This document shows, one piece after another, positions 1 through 5,268 of a stretch of DNA of 13,627 nucleotides (position 1 is the stretch's first letter; each line of letters opens with the position of its first letter). The translations under genes were made by a program, and so were the position numbers. This DNA is from Chloroflexota bacterium (GTDB lineage: Bacteria > Chloroflexota > Dehalococcoidia > SM23-28-2 > RBG-16-64-32): contig VBEI01000135.1 in the NCBI GenBank assembly GCA_005882715.1, forward strand, positions 1 through 13,627, written 5' to 3'. The notes beneath the pieces were generated by a model. The model did no database searches. It was given only the letters and a program-made list of their open reading frames with translations, and was not told the DNA's origin.

Positions 1-949
1 GTTTAAAAGCTTCGCGAAAGTCGTCGGTGATCTTCTTCGTGAGGCCGAAGTCCAAGAGGCCGAGGCGGTTGCCGGGCAGGCCGAGAAGGTTGCCGGGGTG
101 AGGATCGGCGTGGAAGTGCCCGTGGCGCATGATCTGCTCCATGTAGACCTCGACGAGCAAGGGAAAGAGCTTCTGCGTGTCGATGCCGGCGGCGCGGAGG
201 CCATCGATGTTGGTAATCTTGATGCCGTCGATGTACTCCATGGTGAGAATGCGTTTGCTCGTATGCTCCTCAACGATGCCCGGAATCACGACATCGTCAC
301 GATAAGCGAGAGTGGACGCGATGGCCTTCATGGCTTCGGCTTCGTGGAGCATGTCGACTTCGAGTGGGACGTTGGCGGCGAGCTCCTGGTAGACGGGCTC
401 GAGGGGATAGTTGCTGAAGCGGGACTCGAGCCAGATCATCCCGCGGAGGATACGGAGGTCTGTCCGGACGAGTCGCGGGCTATTGGGATAGACGACTTTG
501 ACGGCGACCTGACGGCCGTCTTTTAGTTTCGCCTTATAGACCTGGGCGAGTGAGGCGGCAGCGACCGGCTTGCGGTCGAATTCAGCGAAGACGGACGCGA
601 TGGGGCCGCCGAGCTCGCGCTCTATGTGCGGCTTCATCTCGTTCCAGGGATGAGGCGGCACCTTGTCCTGGAGGAGCGAGAGGACGCTGGCGTACTCCTC
701 CGGGAAGACGTCGGGACGGCTGCCGATCGTCTGGCCGATCTTGATCATGAGCCCTTGGAGACGGAGGACAGCGCGATAGATGCGCTGTGCGCTGCGGCGG
801 TGATGATCCCGGAGCCGTCTATCGTACTCCTCCGGGGACATTCCCTTCTTTCGCATCGCAAGGAGTTTGTAGCCGGACAGGATGCGGGCCGCGGTCGTGG
901 CGGCGTGGGTGAAACGGAAGACTCTGTTTTCGCGAAGGCCGGGCAGCAT
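1..949 (-). CDS. ABC1/AarF/UbiB-family atypical protein kinase (partial, C-terminus off the left edge)
   Basis: Seen: a minus-strand frame open from ATG at 949 to the window edge, giving 316 residues. It shows the ABC1 (UbiB/ADCK) signature set in order: the KxGQ motif (KIGQ, residues 70-73), the alanine-rich loop AAAS (130-133) that replaces the kinase glycine loop, the VAVK lysine (K151), the catalytic loop HADPHPGN (280-287) and the metal-binding DFG (300-302). The start is supported by AAGGAG at 957-962, seven bases from the ATG. Known: ABC1 proteins are unusual ATPases/kinases tied to isoprenoid-quinone biosynthesis or membrane lipid homeostasis, usually membrane-associated. Family members are often about 430-550 aa, so part of the C-lobe and any C-terminal membrane segments lie outside the window. 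It is the last visible gene of a minus-strand series, but palindromes upstream suggest its own promoter. The family call is firm; the substrate is unknown. Confidence 0.93.
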   Translation of the reverse strand, partial: MLPGLRENRVFRFTHAATTAARILSGYKLLAMRKKGMSPEEYDRRLRDHHRRSAQRIYRAVLRLQGLMIKIGQTIGSRPDVFPEEYASVLSLLQDKVPPHPWNEMKPHIERELGGPIASVFAEFDRKPVAAASLAQVYKAKLKDGRQVAVKVVYPNSPRLVRTDLRILRGMIWLESRFSNYPLEPVYQELAANVPLEVDMLHEAEAMKAIASTLAYRDDVVIPGIVEEHTSKRILTMEYIDGIKITNIDGLRAAGIDTQKLFPLLVEVYMEQIMRHGHFHADPHPGNLLGLPGNRLGLLDFGLTKKITDDFREAFK

Positions 950-1010
950 TTTCGCACTCCTTCCCGGGGCTCCGGCGCCCCGTTGAAGTCATTAGGACGA
1001 TGTTCGGGTG

Positions 1011-1042
1011 ATTAAAACTGTGATCTCCATCACAATTGCCAA
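1011..1042 (-). promoter_or_regulatory. Candidate promoter of the ABC1 kinase gene with a TGTGA-N6-TCACA palindrome in the spacer
   Basis: On the minus strand a TTGGCA (1037-1042, 5/6 to the -35 consensus) and a TTTAAT (1011-1016, 5/6 to the -10 consensus) are 20 bp apart. The spacer is filled symmetrically by the 16-bp perfect dyad TGTGAT-CTCC-ATCACA (1019-1034). The half-sites match CRP/FNR-superfamily operators and resemble Rex sites. A 20-bp spacer holding a dyad is also how MerR-family promoters are built. The predicted start near 1004 leaves a leader of about 55 nt before the kinase ATG. On the transcript of the upstream gene the same dyad could be a small hairpin followed by four U. 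Function is inferred. Confidence 0.5.
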
Positions 1043-1059
1043 CACCTAGGTTGGCAATT
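1034..1059. repeat. Perfect 10-bp inverted repeat at the 3' end of the 2TM gene
   Basis: AATTGCCAAC (1034-1043) and its exact reverse complement GTTGGCAATT (1050-1059) flank a 6-base loop. The repeat overlaps the TAA stop of the 2TM gene and contains the possible -35 box of the ABC1 gene. No U-run follows it directly on either strand, so a simple intrinsic terminator is not supported. It could be an operator or an mRNA 3'-end hairpin. Confidence 0.6.
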
Positions 1060-1393
1060 AGCCTCCTCTACGAGATCGTTCCTCCAGGCGGCGGAGCTGG
1101 CCCGCAGTCAGGCGGCGCTCCATCGCGGGGCCGAGGATGTCGTCGAAGACATAGACGAAGAGGAAGTGAATGGCGAGGATGCCGCCCCAGATGGCGGCGA
1201 CCCATTGAATGAACCAGCCGTCTGGGGTCAGAACGTCGATCGCCAAGATGAGGAGCATCACCGGAATAAAGATGGCAAGGTGCTGCAGGAATCCCATTTG
1301 CTGGTGAGCGCGGTGTCTGGCTTCGCGCCGCAGCCGTTCGTCATCAGTGACGGGCTCGGCGTCGCTTTCGCTGTCCCAGGAACAACCTCTCAT
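1058..1393 (-). CDS. Small 2TM-domain membrane protein
   Basis: Seen: 111 aa. A charged N-terminal part ends in an Arg/His-rich helix (around residues 18-31). Two hydrophobic segments follow, about residues 36-53 and 61-84, split by a short PDGW turn, and then a basic Arg-rich tail. The layout matches the 2TM domain family (PF13239), small membrane proteins of unknown function, sometimes attached to histidine kinases. The start was set at ATG 1393 because a full AAGGAGG lies six bases upstream. A longer form from TTG at 1417 would overlap the preceding gene and lacks such a site. The gene follows the PNPOx-like gene after 21 bases and is probably in the PadR-controlled operon. No enzymatic residues are seen; a membrane-associated role is all that can be said. 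Confidence 0.8.
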   Translation of the reverse strand: MRGCSWDSESDAEPVTDDERLRREARHRAHQQMGFLQHLAIFIPVMLLILAIDVLTPDGWFIQWVAAIWGGILAIHFLFVYVFDDILGPAMERRLTAGQLRRLEERSRRGG

Positions 1394-1399
1394 GTCGGA

Positions 1400-1406
1400 C
1401 CTCCTT
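1400..1406 (-). promoter_or_regulatory. Shine-Dalgarno AAGGAGG that fixes the 2TM gene start
   Basis: A perfect anti-16S match, AAGGAGG on the minus strand, lies six bases before ATG at 1393. It decides for that start over the upstream in-frame TTG at 1417. Confidence 0.85.
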
Positions 1407-1413
1407 CTGGTGC

Positions 1414-1920
1414 TCAATCGAAGACGACTGTTCTGTCCGCGTGTGCGGGCGCTTTCAGCAGTTCGCGCAAAGGGACGCCGATGCCGTAGGTATGTATCTT
1501 CGGCGCCGGTTTGACCTTTATGAAGCAGAGGTCGGGCTCATTGAGTACGCCAAATCCGGTTATGGACTTCAGCTTGCCCGCTTTCAGAAGGGCGACAATC
1601 TCAGGATCCTCGCGCGATAGACTCGCGGCTGTGCCGGTGAACTGAATCGAAAATGGGGGGCCAACCGGGTACTTCCGAACCGGAATGCAGATTGCCACGT
1701 TGGGATTGCGTTGTACGTTCTTAGCTTTCTTAGTGTCACTTCCGGTAGCGAAGTAGAAGGCTCCGTCCACGAACTTGTACATGATGCCTACGGCGTGCGG
1801 CTTACCGTCAGGAGTCGCGCTTGCCAGCGTGCAATAAGAGCGCCGCGAGATGATTTTCTTCAGTTGCTCGCGCAGACGAATCGAACTCGCCGACTGCCTG
1901 ACTGTCGCCGCATCGGTCAT
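1414..1920 (-). CDS. Pyridoxamine 5'-phosphate oxidase-like (FMN/F420 split-barrel) protein
   Basis: Seen: 168 aa. Residues about 18-125 carry the pattern of the PNPOx-like split barrel: a strand with RRSYCTLAS, then TPDGKPHAVGIMYKF, then GAFYFATGSDTKKAKNVQRNPNVAI. The last is the typical phosphate-binding segment in which a Lys/Arg-rich stretch contacts the flavin phosphate. Known: this superfamily includes FMN- or F420H2-dependent reductases and haem- or flavin-binding proteins; true PdxH is longer and has extra substrate motifs. The ATG at 1918-1920 overlaps the padR stop as ATGA, so the two are translationally coupled, and GAGG lies seven bases upstream inside padR. Genes downstream of a PadR repressor are often its targets, so this may be a redox or detoxification enzyme controlled by that repressor. 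The exact cofactor and substrate cannot be read from the sequence. Confidence 0.85.
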   Translation of the reverse strand: MTDAATVRQSASSIRLREQLKKIISRRSYCTLASATPDGKPHAVGIMYKFVDGAFYFATGSDTKKAKNVQRNPNVAICIPVRKYPVGPPFSIQFTGTAASLSREDPEIVALLKAGKLKSITGFGVLNEPDLCFIKVKPAPKIHTYGIGVPLRELLKAPAHADRTVVFD

Positions 1921-2636
1921 ATGACGGCCTCTTCGGTGATGGCCTTCTCACCTTGAGATCCGGCGTGGAGGTAGGTATCCGCGCCAGCGAGCGCGCCCGG
2001 CATAGCCGCCTTGATGCGGTCTAGGGCTTCCATGGCTGTGCGGACCTCATTGACGCCGTCGTAACCGTGCTGTTCGTTTTCGAAGATGGAATCGTCGGCG
2101 GCTTTGATCTTCTGGATAGCTTCTTCAGTCCAGTCAAGTTCGGCCTTGTGGACCTTGAGGCCGCAGTCGATCGTGAGCTGCCAGAAGAGAGCTTCGTGCT
2201 GGAGGCCGATCGACTCGACGAATTTGTCGACGAACTGATGCGCGTACTGGAGATAGGTGAGGGCCGTCCGCGTCTCGTCGGCGCAATTCTGGAGGACGGA
2301 AATCAGCTCCGGTTTTGGCAGTGACGAGCCGAAGAAGACCTTGATGAGGATCGGCTCTCTAACCTGCTCATGCTGGGCCGGCGTCGCCAGCCAGTCGAGG
2401 AGCTCGCGGCGGCCGGTATCAGTGATGGAGTAGACCTTGCGGTTGGGGCGGTCCTCCTGGACCTCGACCTTCATTTCGACGAGGCCTTCGCCCTCCAGTT
2501 GCTTGAGTGCGGGGTAGATCTGACTGAGCTCGGCGTTCCAGAAATGAGCCACGGAGGTGTCGAAGAACTTCTTGAGCTCGTAGCCGGTCATTGGCCCGTA
2601 GTTGATGAAGCCGAGGAGCGCGTGCTTCAGCGACAT
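1917..2636 (-). CDS. PadR-family transcriptional regulator
   Basis: Seen: 239 aa. The N-terminus (about residues 1-85) is a winged helix-turn-helix of PadR type, with LLGFINYGPMTGYELKKFF, then AELSQIYPALKQLEGEGLV, then the wing with RPNRKVYSITDTGRREL. The rest is mostly helical and fits the C-terminal dimerisation region (Vir_act_alpha_C type, about 95-180), followed by an unassigned tail of some 55 residues. Known: PadR proteins are dimeric repressors that release DNA on binding small ligands such as phenolics or drugs, and they often control their own operon. The ATG at 2636 has AGGAG nine bases upstream. The gene overlaps the next one by ATGA. The ligand cannot be predicted. The TTGACA promoter at 2969-2997 is the nearest good promoter. 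Confidence 0.93.
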   Translation of the reverse strand: MSLKHALLGFINYGPMTGYELKKFFDTSVAHFWNAELSQIYPALKQLEGEGLVEMKVEVQEDRPNRKVYSITDTGRRELLDWLATPAQHEQVREPILIKVFFGSSLPKPELISVLQNCADETRTALTYLQYAHQFVDKFVESIGLQHEALFWQLTIDCGLKVHKAELDWTEEAIQKIKAADDSIFENEQHGYDGVNEVRTAMEALDRIKAAMPGALAGADTYLHAGSQGEKAITEEAVI

Positions 2637-2683
2637 GAGATGACGCTCCTACGGCAAAGCATTTGATGGCGAGTCCGGTTCAT
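2627..2683 (-). CDS. Possible 18-codon leader peptide overlapping the padR start
   Basis: On the minus strand a perfect AAGGAGG (2689-2695) sits five bases before ATG (2681-2683). It opens an 18-codon frame, MNRTRHQMLCRRSVISCR, ending in TGA at 2627-2629, ten bases inside padR and out of frame with it. Such an arrangement could couple padR translation to the leader or act as an attenuator. The ribosome site is the best evidence; the peptide has no recognised motif, and no run of one amino acid is present as in classic attenuators. Confidence 0.4.
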   Translation of the reverse strand: MNRTRHQMLCRRSVISCR

Positions 2684-2702
2684 TTACCCCTCCTTGTTCC
2701 GG

Positions 2703-2924
2703 CTAGCCGCGGCCGGCCGGGTTTGGGTGACTTGCGACCACAGAGCCGACGGCGCGACCGTCGAGGTGAAGCGCGAGGTGCGCGAGGAGATTGGCGAGGA
2801 CCGTGCGTACACCTGACGGGCGCGTACCGCGCATCCGCGCGCTTGCAGTCAGGGCGGCGATCTCGCGGTGGCGTTCGGCCAGCTGTGCTTCCCAGAGCAG
2901 CGGGCTTGAGTTCAAGTCCAACAT
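2703..2924 (-). CDS. Small hypothetical protein (73 aa) ahead of padR
   Basis: Seen: 73 aa from ATG at 2924 to TAG at 2703. AGAGGTG lies five bases before the ATG, and the TTGACA/TATATA promoter (2969-2997) would give a leader of about 38 nt, so expression signals are well formed. The protein is soluble-looking. An acidic/basic helix rich in E, R and A covers residues about 10-30, an alanine/leucine-rich amphipathic helix follows (about 40-55), and the tail is loose. No family is recognised. It is the first gene of the minus-strand operon, transcribed divergently from nuoA, and ends 66 bases before padR. No function is proposed. It could be a regulatory accessory or an adaptor, but nothing in the sequence decides this. 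Confidence 0.5.
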   Translation of the reverse strand: MLDLNSSPLLWEAQLAERHREIAALTASARMRGTRPSGVRTVLANLLAHLALHLDGRAVGSVVASHPNPAGRG

Positions 2925-2968
2925 TGGAACACCTCTTCTCTACTCAAGCAACTGGATATATCAACCCT

Positions 2969-2997
2969 TATATAATTCGGAGCCAAATAGCTGTCAA
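2969..2997 (-). promoter_or_regulatory. Sigma70-like promoter of the small-ORF/padR operon
   Basis: The minus strand carries a perfect TTGACA (2992-2997), a 17-bp spacer and TATATA (2969-2974). The predicted start is near 2962, about 38 nt before the 73-aa gene. A near-palindrome TTGATATATCCA (2953-2964, one mismatch) covers the predicted start and could be a PadR operator (inference). The TGTGA-N6-TCACA dyad at 3017-3034 lies about 64 bp upstream. Confidence 0.75.
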
Positions 2998-3016
2998 GTG
3001 CTTTGAGGGCGAGTTT

Positions 3017-3034
3017 GTGTGATTTCGGTCACAC
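3017..3034. promoter_or_regulatory. CRP/FNR- or Rex-like operator between divergent promoters
   Basis: A perfect dyad GTGTGA-TTTCGG-TCACAC matches the TGTGA-N6-TCACA operator form of the CRP/FNR superfamily. It also resembles Rex sites, which share the half-sites but usually have A and T at the spacer ends. Its centre (3025.5) is about 64 bp upstream of the predicted minus start (2962) and about 65 bp upstream of the predicted plus start (3091). This is close to the class I activator position for both directions. The identity of the regulator is inferred. Confidence 0.65.
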
Positions 3035-3055
3035 TCAGACCCAGTTCGTGCTTGG

Positions 3056-3084
3056 TTGTTGCTATAGAGACCCTGTGCTATACT
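3056..3084 (+). promoter_or_regulatory. Extended -10 promoter of the nuo operon
   Basis: TTGTTG (3056-3061, 3/6 to the -35 consensus), a 17-bp spacer and TATACT (3079-3084, 5/6) preceded by TG at 3076-3077, an extended -10. The predicted start near 3091 leaves a leader of about 37 nt to the nuoA ATG. The weak -35 is typical of promoters that need an activator, which fits the dyad about 65 bp upstream. nuoA itself has no clear Shine-Dalgarno. Confidence 0.6.
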
Positions 3085-3127
3085 CCGGCGCGACTGGCTA
3101 GGGATAATTTTCACAAAGTCTGCGCCC

Positions 3128-3499
3128 ATGTTGCCTGAATGGGGTCAAGTCGGCTTTTTGCTCCTGATTGCGCTCATCTTCCCTGTCGGCGGAATCGGAA
3201 CTTCCTGGCTGTTTGGAAGGCTGGGGGTGCGCCCCGAGCGGCCGGACCCAATTAAGGAAGAGACGTACGAATGCGGTGTAGAGACCGAGGGTACGGCCTG
3301 GGTACAGTTCAACTTCCGCTACTACTACTTCGCGCTGCTGTTCGTCGTTTTTGACGTCGAGGCGGTGTTCCTCTATCCCTGGGCGGTCTCCTTCGAACGG
3401 GTGGCAGTCACCGGCTTCATTGAAGTCCTAACGTTCGTGCTTATCCTCCTGATCGGGCTCCTCTACGCCTGGCGCAAGGATGCTCTCGAATGGACTTAG
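3128..3499 (+). CDS. nuoA: NADH-quinone oxidoreductase subunit A
   Basis: Seen: 123 aa with three membrane helices (about residues 9-30, 66-86 and 97-117). It has the family hallmark ETYECGVETEGTAWVQFNFRYYYFALLFVVFDVEAVFLYPW (split here by its loop; roughly residues 45-85). Known: NuoA is a small membrane subunit at the junction of the peripheral and membrane arms of complex I. Its loop (the TMH1-2 loop holding the conserved Cys) helps to form the quinone cavity. It is the first gene of the plus-strand operon, behind the extended -10 promoter. The ATG at 3128 is the only fitting start; no clear ribosome site precedes it. Its end overlaps the nuoC frame by 20 bases, and nuoB, which normally follows nuoA, is missing. 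Identification is firm. Confidence 0.96.
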   Translation: MLPEWGQVGFLLLIALIFPVGGIGTSWLFGRLGVRPERPDPIKEETYECGVETEGTAWVQFNFRYYYFALLFVVFDVEAVFLYPWAVSFERVAVTGFIEVLTFVLILLIGLLYAWRKDALEWT

Positions 3500-4016
3500 C
3501 GTGACCAAGATCATCACAGGTCTCGATATAGCGCACCGCATCGAGCAGATGTTTCCGGCTGCCGTTGAGGACGCGCTTCCCGAAGCAGCGACGGTGACTC
3601 CGGCACAGCTGCTGGACGCCTGCTCTTTTCTGAGGGACGACCCGGAACTAAAGTTCGAGTTCCTGAGCTCGCTGACGGCCGTGGACCGGCTCGAATACTT
3701 CGAGGTTGTGTACCACCTTACGTCCATCCGGCTCAACCAAATGACGGCGATCAAGGTGAAGACGACTGGCCGCGAGAACCCGCGAGTGCCGTCGGTGACG
3801 CCGATCTGGCCGGGAGCAAATCTGCAGGAACGCGAGGCGTATGACCTGATGGGGATCGTGTTCGTCGGTCACCCGGACCTGCGCCGGGTGTTCCTGTGGG
3901 ATGGGTTCGATGGCTGGCCGCTACGCAAGGACTATCTCATCGGACCGGGCGGACGCTTTCCCGGGCTCGAGCGGTTCCCCGGCGAGTCTCCGGAGCCTCT
4001 CGGCGGCAGGGGCTAG
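3480..4016 (+). CDS. nuoC: NADH-quinone oxidoreductase subunit C (30 kDa subunit)
   Basis: Seen: 178 aa. The core matches the 30-kDa subunit family, with FEFLSSLTAVDRLEYFEVVYHL, then ENPRVPSVTPIWPGANLQEREAYDLMGIVFVGHPDLRRVFLWD and GWPLRKDY at about residue 145-155. Known: NuoC packs on NuoD in the quinone-reducing (Q) module and carries no cofactor. It is a separate gene here, not a nuoCD fusion. The ATG at 3480 lies inside the nuoA end, with AAGG directly against it. A GTG at 3501, just after the nuoA stop, is an alternative that would shorten the protein by seven residues. The stop is two bases before the nuoD TTG, so the two are surely co-translated. Identification is firm; the start is not. 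Confidence 0.94.
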   Translation: MLSNGLSVTKIITGLDIAHRIEQMFPAAVEDALPEAATVTPAQLLDACSFLRDDPELKFEFLSSLTAVDRLEYFEVVYHLTSIRLNQMTAIKVKTTGRENPRVPSVTPIWPGANLQEREAYDLMGIVFVGHPDLRRVFLWDGFDGWPLRKDYLIGPGGRFPGLERFPGESPEPLGGRG

Positions 4017-4018
4017 CA

Positions 4019-5161
4019 TTGACGGTCCGAGCGGAGCCGTTCGTCGTCAATCTCGGGCCACAGCACCCTAGCACGCACGGGGTCTTTCGGCTGCGCCTGA
4101 CGCTCGACGGCGAGAGGATCATCGACGCGGACATGGTGATGGGGTACCTGCACCGCTCGATGGAAAAGCTGGCCGAGGAGCGAACATACACGCAAAACAT
4201 CCCGTTCACGGATCGGACGGACTATCTCGCCGCGATGACGGGCAACCTGGCGTATGTCATTGCCGTCGAGCAGCTGTGCGGCATCGAGCCGCCGGAGCGT
4301 GCGCAGTGGCTGAGGACTATCATGTGCGAGTTGCAACGCATCGCGAGCCACTGCATGGCGGTTGGCATTTTCGCGAATGACTGCGGGGCCTGGCAGACGC
4401 CGGTGATGCACATGCTGCGGGACCGCGAGAAGGTCTTGGACCTGTTCGAGATGGCGTGCGGAGCAAGGCTGACGCTGAACTACATGCGGATCGGAGGTGT
4501 GTCCAGGGACGTGCCCCCCGAGTTCATGCCGGCCGCTCGGAAGCTGATCAAAGAGCTACCGAAGAAGCTTAACGAATACGAGGACCTCCTGCTGGAGAAC
4601 GAGATCATCGTCGAGCGTTCCAGGGGGATTGGGGTCCTCACTCCAGAGCAGGCGATGGCCAACTCGGTAAGCGGGCCGATGCTGCGGGCGAGTGGTGTGG
4701 CGTGGGACATCAGGAAGGCGGACCCTTATGCCGCGTACGACAAGGTGGACTTCGACATCGCAGTTGGGGTCCACGGCGACGTTTACGACCGGTTCGTGGT
4801 GCGGCTGGCCGAGATGCGCCAGAGCGTCAAGATCCTCGAACAGACACTCGACCTAATACCGGACGGGCCGGTACACGCGCAGCTGCCGACAGCGACGGTG
4901 CAACCGATCGACCAGCCGGTGGCGCCGCTTGCGATCCGGCCGCCTGTTGGCGAAGCGTACGGGCGGATCGAATCGCCCCGCGGCGAGCTGGGCTTCTACC
5001 TAGTGAGTGACGGAAGCCCAGCCCCGTTCCGGTTTCACATTCGGTCGCCTTCGTACATCAACCTGACGCCGCTGAAGCTGATGAGCGTCGGCGGGACCGT
5101 CGCCGACGCCATCGTGATTCTGGGAAGCGTGGACATTATCGTCGGCGAGGTGGACAGGTGA
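4019..5161 (+). CDS. nuoD: NADH-quinone oxidoreductase subunit D (49 kDa subunit)
   Basis: Seen: 380 aa from TTG at 4019. LGPQHPSTHG (residues 12-21) carries the His (H20) that lines the quinone site. GYLHRSMEKLAEERTY (42-57) and RTDY with the quinone-site Tyr (Y69) follow, and the protein ends in the usual GEVDR. Known: NuoD, related to the large subunit of [NiFe] hydrogenases, forms the quinone-binding chamber with NuoB. The four metal-ligand Cys of hydrogenases are not present, as expected for complex I. TTG was chosen because the conserved part begins within ten codons of it, AGGGG lies six bases upstream, and the in-frame ATG at 3896 would add 41 residues that are only nuoC read in another frame. 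Its structural partner NuoB must be encoded elsewhere. Confidence 0.95.
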   Translation: MTVRAEPFVVNLGPQHPSTHGVFRLRLTLDGERIIDADMVMGYLHRSMEKLAEERTYTQNIPFTDRTDYLAAMTGNLAYVIAVEQLCGIEPPERAQWLRTIMCELQRIASHCMAVGIFANDCGAWQTPVMHMLRDREKVLDLFEMACGARLTLNYMRIGGVSRDVPPEFMPAARKLIKELPKKLNEYEDLLLENEIIVERSRGIGVLTPEQAMANSVSGPMLRASGVAWDIRKADPYAAYDKVDFDIAVGVHGDVYDRFVVRLAEMRQSVKILEQTLDLIPDGPVHAQLPTATVQPIDQPVAPLAIRPPVGEAYGRIESPRGELGFYLVSDGSPAPFRFHIRSPSYINLTPLKLMSVGGTVADAIVILGSVDIIVGEVDR

Positions 5162-5268
5162 GCGGAAAGGAGAATTGGGGGAACGGGGGCGCGCTTCGGC
5201 TTCGATGGACTCAGCCCGGGCTGGCGTTGGGTCGATGCTTCGATGAACTCAGCACGAACGGGGTGTAG
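5162..5268. repeat. nuoD-nuoH spacer with two copies of a short REP-like element
   Basis: Two imperfect direct copies of TTCGATGrACTCAGCmCG occur at 5201-5218 and 5239-5256, 38 bp apart, with two mismatches. The second continues as ACGGGG, which also forms the weak ribosome site of nuoH. The motif resembles the dispersed TTCGACAxGCTCAGxACGAACGG repeats common in environmental bacterial genomes (recalled, not searched). A good AAGGAG (5167-5172) just after nuoD has no fitting gene start and may be the original nuoH ribosome site, displaced by the repeat (inference). Confidence 0.55.

Noticed and set aside
98..1015. Plus-strand frames at 98-526, 550-744 and 626-1015
   Set aside because: They lie opposite the ABC1 kinase gene, whose motifs are complete on the minus strand.
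1011..1059. Intrinsic terminator after the 2TM gene
   Set aside because: The main hairpin lacks a following U-run on either strand, and the second stem is only 6 bp with four U. Operator or promoter functions explain the layout at least as well.
1394..1417. TTG start at 1417 for the 2TM gene with a TTGA overlap to the PNPOx-like gene
   Set aside because: The AAGGAGG six bases before ATG 1393 is far better; the longer form would cover that site with coding sequence.
3099..3116. Second Rex-like site before nuoA (TTCACAA at 3110-3116)
   Set aside because: Only one half-site is present; the opposite half reads TAGGGAT and does not match.
3896..4018. N-terminal extension of nuoD from the ATG at 3896
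   Set aside because: It overlaps nuoC by 121 bases and translates to an Arg-rich sequence unlike any NuoD. The conserved LGPQHPSTHG begins just after the TTG at 4019, which has AGGGG upstream.
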